20,911 nt of DNA. It comes from an uncultured Lachnospiraceae bacterium. Lineage in GTDB: Bacteria; Bacillota; Clostridia; Lachnospirales; Lachnospiraceae. The notes beneath the pieces were generated by a model. That model was not told the origin of the DNA, did no database searches, and saw nothing but the letters and a program-made list of their open reading frames with translations. Shown piece by piece: positions 15,631-20,911 of this stretch. The stretch spans positions 1 through 20,911 of the forward strand of contig CAJUJY010000060.1 of the NCBI GenBank assembly GCA_910586555.1. Direction: 5' to 3'. Within the stretch, counting starts at the first letter, position 1; every line of letters begins with the position of its first letter. Both the position numbers and the translations under genes were made by a program.

Positions 15631-16218
15631 TTACCTTTTATTATTTTTATTATTACCATTTGTTGTCTTGTTATTTCCATCTGTCTTGTTAGCAGCACCG
15701 CCTTTATTATTTCCATTGCCGGCATTGTCATTTTTGCCAGCGGTATTGTCATTATCAGTAATACCATTATTGGTAATACCATTATTGGTATTATCATTAT
15801 TGGTATTATCATTGTTTTTGCCAGTGGTATTATCATTATTGGTATTATTATTGTTTTTGCCAGTGGTATTATCATTAATAGTACCTGTACCTCCTGTACC
15901 TGTACCACTGCCTGCACCACCTGTACCGCCATTATTTCCTGTAGTACCGCCTGTGCCGCTGTTGTCATCACCTGTAAGGTCATCTGCTGCATCATCTGCA
16001 CCGTCCATAATGTCATCTGCACCATCTTCTAAATCATCTGCCAGGCTGTCATCATTATTGTTATTACCAGTGCCAGAATCATTGTTGCCACTGCCGCCAG
16101 TTCCGTTTTCTGTGCCAGGAGATGTAGCGGAGTTATTATTATTTTTATTGCCACATCCGCCAAAGAGCATAACCGACAATGACATTGCTGTGATAAATAA
16201 ATAAGCTTTTTTTCTCAT
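15631..16218 (-). CDS. Asn/Gly/Asp-rich low-complexity lipoprotein
   Basis: The product has 195 residues. The start is the ATG at 16218, with GGAGAG just upstream; an in-frame ATG at 16386 overlaps the end of putP and is rejected. A signal peptide (MRKKAYLFITAMSLSVML) leads to FGGC, a slightly atypical lipobox with Cys at about residue 22, so a lipid-anchored surface protein is expected. The rest is intrinsically disordered: Asn/Gly/Ser (24-50), an acidic stretch with ADDLEDGADDIMDGADDAAD (about 55-80), a Gly/Thr-rich run, then Asn/Asp/Thr repeats of about 13 residues and a Lys/Asn-rich basic tail. Its own promoter lies upstream. Function unknown; similar Asp/Asn-rich lipoproteins occur in Clostridia. 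Confidence 0.8.
   Translation of the reverse strand: MRKKAYLFITAMSLSVMLFGGCGNKNNNNSATSPGTENGTGGSGNNDSGTGNNNNDDSLADDLEDGADDIMDGADDAADDLTGDDNSGTGGTTGNNGGTGGAGSGTGTGGTGTINDNTTGKNNNNTNNDNTTGKNNDNTNNDNTNNGITNNGITDNDNTAGKNDNAGNGNNKGGAANKTDGNNKTTNGNNKNNKR
15740..15875 (-). repeat. slipped tandem repeats in the lipoprotein gene
   Basis: On the plus strand, units such as GGTATTATCATTATT recur with 15-base and 39-base periods, separated by GTTTTTGCCAGTG. They encode NDNTTGKNNxNTN-like 13-residue units and NGITNNGIT-like short units. Replication slippage is the likely origin. Confidence 0.75.
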
Positions 16219-16243
16219 ATTCTCTCCTTTTCTGTTATTTAAA

Positions 16244-16272
16244 ATTATATTTGCATAATTAGTATTACACAA
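16244..16272 (-). promoter_or_regulatory. promoter of the lipoprotein gene
   Basis: On the minus strand a -35 TTGTGT (16267-16272) and a perfect -10 TATAAT (16244-16249) are 17 bases apart. This supports the ATG at 16218 and independent transcription from putP. Confidence 0.65.
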
Positions 16273-16311
16273 GGAGAAAATATTATTCCGGTTTTCTTTA
16301 CATGGCATAAA

Positions 16312-16341
16312 TGGCAATAAAAATCCTGGCTTTTTATTCCA
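16312..16341 (-). terminator. possible terminator after putP
   Basis: AATAAAAA and TTTTTATT face each other around a 7-base loop with flanking TGG/CCA. The stem is AU-rich and therefore weak, but it is placed just after the putP stop. Confidence 0.4.
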
Positions 16342-16348
16342 TTTAAAG

Positions 16349-17878
16349 TTATTCTGCCGCCTTTTTAGCCTTTTCAAATTCATCAAGTATATCTTGTCCT
16401 GGTGCTTTTGTGCAAAGGCTTACTGCAATTATAAATAAAAAGCTTATAAAAAATCCAACAAGAAGTGAATAAATACCTGTTGCTGCATATATAGTCTGTC
16501 CGCCTGCAAGTGGTATGTAGTCCCATATAATAACTGTAAGCCCTCCTGATACAATGCCTGCTACTGCACCATAAAGGTTTGTCCTTTTCCAGAAAAGTGA
16601 GGCAACTACAACCGGGCCAAATGCAGATCCGAGCCCTGCCCATGCATCTGATACAAGCCCCATTATGCTGCTTTCTGGATCCCATGCTATTATAAATGCA
16701 AGAACTGCTACTACAATAACTGTAATCCTGCTTATCTGCAATACCTTTTTATCACTTGCACCAGGTTTTACAATATTTTTATAAATATCTTTTGATACGG
16801 AAGAAGCACAGACTAAAAGCTGTGAGTCCGCAGTAGACATTATTGCAGCAAGTATGCCACATATAAATATACCACCAATAAACGGAAGTGCAAGTTTGTT
16901 GTTAAACACACTATTTATCATTTGTATAAATACATTTTCAGAATCTTCAAGTACATTACTTCCAAAATACGCCCTTCCAAGAACACCTATAATACATGCT
17001 GCAACAAGTGATAAAAAGCACCATATAATAGCAACTGTACTTGACTTTTTAATTTCTTTCTCACTTTTTATTGCCATAAAACGTACAAGTATATGTGGCA
17101 TGCCACAGTAACCAAGCCCCCAGGCAAGCTGTGAAAGTATATCAATAAACCTGTAAGGTTTTCCACCATTGGAAAAAAGGCTCATATAATCATTATAAGT
17201 CCCTGTTATACTACTTGCCACAATCTGTTCTTCAATACTTCCATCAATAAATGAAACAGCAATTACTGGGACTGCCATAAGTCCTACAAGCATAAGCATC
17301 CCTTGTACAAAGTCAGTTGTACATACAGCAAGGAAACCTCCAAGAAATGTATAGATAAGAATTACTATTGCACCTATTGCAAGTGCAATATGGTAATCAA
17401 TTCCAAATACTGCATTAAAAAGCTTTCCTCCTGATGCTAGTGCTGAAGCTGTATATACAAGGAAAAATATTACAATTACTATTGAAGATATTGTTAAAAT
17501 TATCTTTTTTTTGTCATGGAACCTGTTTTCAAAAAATTCAGGAAGTGTCATGGAATTGTTGGCAACTATTGTGTAACGCCTTAATCTTTTGGATATAAAC
17601 AGCCAGTTACATACTGTACCAATAAATAAACCTATAGCAATCCATGCCTGGCCTGTACCAAGTGCATATATTGAACCTGGAAGCCCCATAAGCAGCCAGC
17701 CGCTCATATCAGATGCCTGTGCAGACAGTGCCGCAACCCATCCGCCAAGGCCTCTTCCGCCTAAGAAATAATCTTCTGTACTTGAAGTCTTTTTCATAGA
17801 CCAGATTCCTATTCCAATTAAAATAACCAGATAAAGTACAAATGCAGTTAATACTGCAATAGTGCTTGTTGATAACAT
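16349..17878 (-). CDS. putP: sodium/proline symporter PutP
   Basis: The product has 509 residues. It imports proline with Na+ across the cytoplasmic membrane (sodium:solute symporter family). Seen: about 13 hydrophobic segments along the whole length; the PutP N-terminal signature with EDYFLGGRGLGGWVAALSAQ and ASDMSGWLLMGLPG (about 35-68); the LeuT-fold repeat region; and the diagnostic GILAAIMSTADSQLLVCASS (about 340-360), which holds Ser/Thr residues of the Na2 site. The ATG at 17878 is preceded by AAGGAGAG at about 5 bases. Length and motifs match PutP rather than PanF or other family branches. No proline catabolic gene (putA) is adjacent. The neighbour upstream on the same strand is citrate synthase, 129 bases away, without a clear terminator between, so partial read-through is possible. 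Confidence 0.92.
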   Translation of the reverse strand: MLSTSTIAVLTAFVLYLVILIGIGIWSMKKTSSTEDYFLGGRGLGGWVAALSAQASDMSGWLLMGLPGSIYALGTGQAWIAIGLFIGTVCNWLFISKRLRRYTIVANNSMTLPEFFENRFHDKKKIILTISSIVIVIFFLVYTASALASGGKLFNAVFGIDYHIALAIGAIVILIYTFLGGFLAVCTTDFVQGMLMLVGLMAVPVIAVSFIDGSIEEQIVASSITGTYNDYMSLFSNGGKPYRFIDILSQLAWGLGYCGMPHILVRFMAIKSEKEIKKSSTVAIIWCFLSLVAACIIGVLGRAYFGSNVLEDSENVFIQMINSVFNNKLALPFIGGIFICGILAAIMSTADSQLLVCASSVSKDIYKNIVKPGASDKKVLQISRITVIVVAVLAFIIAWDPESSIMGLVSDAWAGLGSAFGPVVVASLFWKRTNLYGAVAGIVSGGLTVIIWDYIPLAGGQTIYAATGIYSLLVGFFISFLFIIAVSLCTKAPGQDILDEFEKAKKAAE

Positions 17879-17889
17879 ATTAACTCTCC

Positions 17890-17922
17890 TTATAAATATA
17901 ATTTATTATAAATATAATTTAT
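17890..17922. repeat. two copies of a 16-base AT repeat before putP
   Basis: TTATAAATATAATTTA occurs twice head-to-tail (period 16) directly upstream of the putP ribosome site. It may place several -10-like sequences and could affect putP expression. No clear -35 was identified. Confidence 0.6.
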
Positions 17923-18007
17923 TGCAAATACTTATTTTATAAATGTCCATTTGCTGTAAATCCCATCTGCTATAAGTTTTATTTGCTTTAAATTATATAC
18001 TATGGTT

Positions 18008-19387
18008 TTATCTTTTATTAATTTCTCTAAATTCCTTATGTTTTCCAATAAATTTGTATGCCGGACGTATTATTTTGCCTTTATTTACAACTTCTTCAAG
18101 ACGGTGTGCACTCCACCCTGAAATTCTTGAAATAGCGAATAATGGTGTAAAAAGTTCTTCAGGTATACCAAGCATTGAATATATAAACCCGCTGTAAAAG
18201 TCAACATTGGCACATACTGGTTTAAGTACATGGCTTCTGCCCATTATCAGTTCCGCAGCTATCCGCTCAACTGCTGTATGCAGATGGTATTCTGCAACTG
18301 CTTCTTCACTTTTTGCTTTTGCAAGCTTTCCTGCATAGTCCTTAAGTATTTTTGCACGGGGATCTGACAGGGTGTATACAGCATGGCCTATCCCATATAT
18401 AAGTCCTGAATGGTCAAATGCTTCTTTCCTCAGTATTTTTTTAAGGTATTCCCTGATTTCATCTTCATCTCTTAAATCACATACATTTTCATGCAGTTCC
18501 TTAAACATCTGCTGTACTTTAAGGTTAGCACCGCCATGCCGTGGCCCTTTAAGTGAGGCTATTGATGCGGCAACTGCTGAATATGTATCTGTACCTGATG
18601 AAGTTACTACATGGTTTGTAAATGTAGAATTATTACCACCGCCATGTTCTGCATGAAGTACAAGCGCAGAATCAAGAACCCTTGCTTCAAGCTGTGTATA
18701 TTGGCCATCAGGCCTTAACATATGCAGAATGTTTTCTGCAATCGAAAGTTCTTGTACAGGCGGTTTTATTAAGAGATTATCAAAGTAAGTAAAATGGCGG
18801 TATGCATAATAGTTATAAACAGAAATAAGCGGAAGCTTAGCTATTAGCTGCAATGACTGCCTTAAAACATTTGGTGCTGATATATCATCAGGGTTTGCAT
18901 CATATGAATACAATGTAAGCACGCTTTTTTGAAGGCCGTTCATAAGATTTGCACTTGGCGCTTTCATAATTACATCCCTTACAAATGTACCTGACAGTTC
19001 TTCAAGACTTTCTAATACTTCAACAAATACTTTAAGCTGTGCTTCTGTTGGAAGTTCACCAAATAAAAGCAGATAAGTTGTTTCTTCAAATGCAAATCTT
19101 TTTGACATATCATTTCCAACAAGGCTGTTTACATCATACCCCTGGTAATACAGCCGCCCGTCCGCAGGTTCTTTTACACCTCCCACAATATTATATCCAG
19201 TTACATCAGATATTTCTGTAAGCCCGGTAAGCACACCCTTTCCTGTACTGTCACGCAGGCCTCTTTTAACATCATATTCCTGGTAAAGACTTAAATCAAT
19301 CTGGCTTGATGACATACATTCTTCCACAAGCCCGTCAAACTCTGCATTAAGCTTTTCACTTAAAGCCATCATAGAATCATTACCCAT
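18008..19387 (-). CDS. gltA: citrate (or 2-methylcitrate) synthase
   Basis: The product has 459 residues. It condenses acetyl-CoA with oxaloacetate, the entry step of the citrate pathway, often feeding glutamate synthesis in anaerobes. Catalytic motifs are present: HAEHGGG (His248), GPRHGGAN (281-288), GIGHAVY (His335) with DPR shortly after, and VDFYSG (Asp396). The SGWSAHRLEE segment (from about 423) completes the CoA site. The N terminus is about 60-70 residues longer than the short Bacillus CitZ-type enzyme, as in many clostridial citrate synthases. In-frame TTG and ATG codons further upstream (19417, 19402) are rejected because GGAGG lies 8 bases before the ATG at 19387. Aconitase and isocitrate dehydrogenase genes are not in the window. 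Specificity between citrate and methylcitrate cannot be read from sequence. Confidence 0.92.
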   Translation of the reverse strand: MGNDSMMALSEKLNAEFDGLVEECMSSSQIDLSLYQEYDVKRGLRDSTGKGVLTGLTEISDVTGYNIVGGVKEPADGRLYYQGYDVNSLVGNDMSKRFAFEETTYLLLFGELPTEAQLKVFVEVLESLEELSGTFVRDVIMKAPSANLMNGLQKSVLTLYSYDANPDDISAPNVLRQSLQLIAKLPLISVYNYYAYRHFTYFDNLLIKPPVQELSIAENILHMLRPDGQYTQLEARVLDSALVLHAEHGGGNNSTFTNHVVTSSGTDTYSAVAASIASLKGPRHGGANLKVQQMFKELHENVCDLRDEDEIREYLKKILRKEAFDHSGLIYGIGHAVYTLSDPRAKILKDYAGKLAKAKSEEAVAEYHLHTAVERIAAELIMGRSHVLKPVCANVDFYSGFIYSMLGIPEELFTPLFAISRISGWSAHRLEEVVNKGKIIRPAYKFIGKHKEFREINKR

Positions 19388-19422
19388 AAACAGCACCTCC
19401 ATATATAATATTTGCAATAATG

Positions 19423-19457
19423 TATACGTATATTATTGTACTCTTGTATACAATCAA
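19423..19457 (-). promoter_or_regulatory. promoter with two phased palindromes for citrate synthase
   Basis: On the minus strand a -35 TTGATT (19452-19457) and -10 TAATAT (19430-19435) are 16 bases apart. The palindrome TTGTATACAA (19444-19453) sits in the spacer and touches the -35. TATACGTATA (19423-19432) overlaps the -10. Their centres are 21 bases apart, two helical turns. The placement fits repression by a dimeric regulator, for example of GntR type (inference). Confidence 0.6.
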
Positions 19458-19874
19458 GAAACTAAAACTCCCTGACTACCAACAACTATTATACTATACC
19501 CTAAACTACATATCTTAGTCAAGTCTGGCAATAAAGGTTTCTATGTACGTTTCATAAATTTTGTAACTATCCAGCCAATAATATTTCCAGGAACATTTAA
19601 TAAAACTGCCACACTAAGAAAATATTATACAATCTATAGAAAATTTATTTTACTAAAATACTATACCCTGCATTTTTATTCTTAGTTTGGCAGCCATTAT
19701 TTCAAATATCAGGCATATTTTCATACAACCAGATAGAAATGGGTTATCATTCTGCACAAGTGTTTTGCTAGTTATCTGGCTATTAATAATCCTTTCAGCA
19801 ATAAATATGGTTATGATATGCCATAGAATTAATTTTTATTTTCTTGTAGAGCTTTCTTTGCAGCTATCACACCC
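19458..19874. other. intergenic region without a supported gene
   Basis: AT-rich and free of a credible coding frame: a 93-codon plus-strand frame starting at 19687 runs into the antisense of the next gene and has no ribosome site. The region contains an isolated copy of the fold-back element's end at 19541-19570 and a short CCAGATA/TATCTGG dyad at about 19728-19785. Confidence 0.5.
19541..19570. repeat. sequence resembling an end of the fold-back element
   Basis: GTTTCATAAATTTT at 19549-19562 is identical to the outer start of both arms of the element at 5358-5697. The preceding bases (CTATGTAC) also resemble the arm flanks (CCATGTCT and CCACGTCC). It could be a solo end or a decayed copy. 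Confidence 0.4.
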
Positions 19875-20780
19875 TTACATACTTTTTTTACTAATAATTT
19901 CAAGTACTTCTGTTTCTGTAAGATTTAACTTCTTTGCGATTTCATTGGTATTCATGTTCATTTCGTAATATGCATAAACCATTCCATTTCTCAAACCTTC
20001 CTGTCTGCCTTCCTGCCTGCCTTGTTCCAGGCCACGTTCCAGACCCTCTTCCCAGGCATCTTCCCTGTTATATTTTATTGCATCTTCCATATTCCATTCT
20101 TCTAACATAAGGCTCATTAATTCCTCACTCCTTCTTTCCATAAAACTGGTAAGTATGTTTTCTTCCCTGCACCACTGTACAGCTTCTTTAAGCGCTTCTG
20201 TAAATGTATACCCTTGTTTATGTTTTAACTTTTCAGCTTTCTTCACAAATGCAATATAACCGCCAAGTATATTGTTTTTATCTTCTTCTTTTATTACCTT
20301 TATATCCAGATGTAAAAATGAATTGTTCCTGTACTCCTTCGGAAAAGCATCTGCAAGACACATACATTCCCCACATTCACTATTGCCTGTATAAATAACA
20401 TAAAATTCAGGGGCAGGAAGTGTTATAAGTTTCCTGGAATACAATAATTTATAATCACCATTTTTCTTTATTATCTTCTCATATTCCTCTGCTATGTATA
20501 ATAAAAGCCTTACGGGCATATTAGGATTAATTGTGGACTACTGTTCTGCAAGTATGACCAGTTTATCCCTCACACCCATTGCCGCATCATTATACCTGCG
20601 TATTAAAAGCACATTTTCCAGTGCAATCTTTTCAATGTCCTCTAATTTTACTTCTGTATCTTCGGGGTGAAGCACCTTATATAGTTCTAAAAGGCTTTCT
20701 TTACTGCCGAACAATGTAGTAAAGACAGAGTCCTTATATTTTCTGTTTGGCTTAGTACCACTAGTTCCTGCTTTTTCCAT
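19875..20780 (-). pseudogene. Rpn-like PD-(D/E)XK nuclease family transposase, interrupted by TAG
   Basis: The two coding parts (20541-20780 and 19875-20537) are in the same frame, separated by one TAG at 20538-20540. Together they form about 300 codons, the usual size for these Rpn/recombination-promoting nuclease relatives. Seen: the RKYKDSVFTTLFGS start, then YNDAAMGVRDKLVILAEQ-stop-STINPNMPVRLLLY, then LITLPAPEFYVIYTG and a C-terminal tail with EEGLERGLEQGRQEGRQEG repeats. In relatives the core reads ...ND...hhhhExQSTINPNMP; here the Gln of ExQ, the presumed catalytic residue, is the stop. CAG to TAG is a single change. No further stops follow, so the lesion is recent or read through. The start is taken at ATG 20780; a GTG at 20795 closer to AGGA is possible. 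Confidence 0.8.
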
Positions 20781-20809
20781 AATTATATTAAACACCTTCT
20801 TCCTTTTTT

Positions 20810-20838
20810 ATTATAGCATTACTATAAGCATTTTACAA
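20810..20838 (-). promoter_or_regulatory. promoter of the interrupted Rpn-like gene
   Basis: On the minus strand a -35 TTGTAA (20833-20838) and a perfect -10 TATAAT (20810-20815) are 17 bases apart, about 30 bases before the start codon. The promoter thus remains intact although the gene carries a stop. Confidence 0.6.
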
Positions 20839-20911
20839 GAAACCATATACGTACAACACGGAAATCAATTTTCAAAAATCTCACAAATCTTGGAAGATTC
20901 AAGTAAGCAAT

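Noticed and set aside
15668..16204. A 178-codon plus-strand Leu/Pro-rich frame.
   Set aside because: It is the mirror of the low-complexity lipoprotein gene, which has a ribosome site, a signal peptide and a promoter.
16219..16386. A 56-residue extension of the lipoprotein overlapping the end of putP.
   Set aside because: The signal peptide and lipobox begin at the ATG at 16218, which has a good ribosome site and a promoter within this stretch.
19687..19968. A 93-codon hydrophobic plus-strand frame.
   Set aside because: It overlaps the 3' end of the Rpn-like gene in antisense, lacks a ribosome site and has composition expected of AT-rich non-coding DNA.

Overview
The window looks like a chromosomal segment of a low-GC, strictly Gram-positive-type anaerobe of the class Clostridia, most likely a Lachnospiraceae-like gut bacterium. 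This is an inference from AT-rich composition, strong AGGAGG-type ribosome sites, sigma-A promoters, intrinsic terminators and the gene families; no rRNA or tRNA gene is present to confirm it. No CRISPR array, phage or plasmid genes are seen.

Left part (1-5750): a Uma2-family PD-(D/E)XK protein with its own promoter (plus strand) converges through a bidirectional terminator on two tandem minus-strand paralogues. Both paralogues encode large secreted proteins with the same plan: signal peptide, Lys-rich Big_2-like domain, Pro/Thr linker, conserved cap, and 14-15 leucine-rich repeats of 21 residues. The second carries a textbook promoter. Upstream of it lies a non-coding stretch with a 40-nt palindrome and a 364-bp fold-back element: 50-bp perfect inverted arms with a separate 31-bp perfect hairpin inside. 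This element ends just before the promoter of the next gene.

Middle (5750-13690): a YdiF-like ABC-F ATPase (plus) converges on a membrane-anchored L,D-transpeptidase (minus). The transpeptidase is divergent from a membrane-anchored spermidine-synthase-like protein (plus). A BlaI/M56 (BlaR1-like) two-gene operon follows, with an operator-like palindrome overlapping its promoter. The M56 protein has the zinc protease but an extracellular domain that does not look like a penicillin-binding domain, and no beta-lactamase gene is nearby.

Right part (13690-20911): mostly minus-strand single genes. They are a frameshifted small gene (possibly DUF2441-like), an AraC/GyrI-type regulator, an Asn-rich lipoprotein with slipped tandem repeats, the sodium/proline symporter putP, and citrate synthase with two phased palindromes over its promoter. 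Last comes an Rpn-like PD-(D/E)XK 'transposase' gene interrupted by a single TAG at what should be the catalytic Gln.

Most genes appear to be independent transcription units with their own promoter and terminator. The only clear operon is blaI-M56. Functional themes are surface proteins (LRR pair, lipoprotein), cell wall (L,D-transpeptidase, BlaI/M56 sensing), translation (ABC-F) and central metabolism (citrate synthase, proline uptake). Strongest candidates for a second look are the fold-back element and its possible third end near 19550, the BlaI/M56 pair with an unusual sensor domain, and the LRR paralogue pair.
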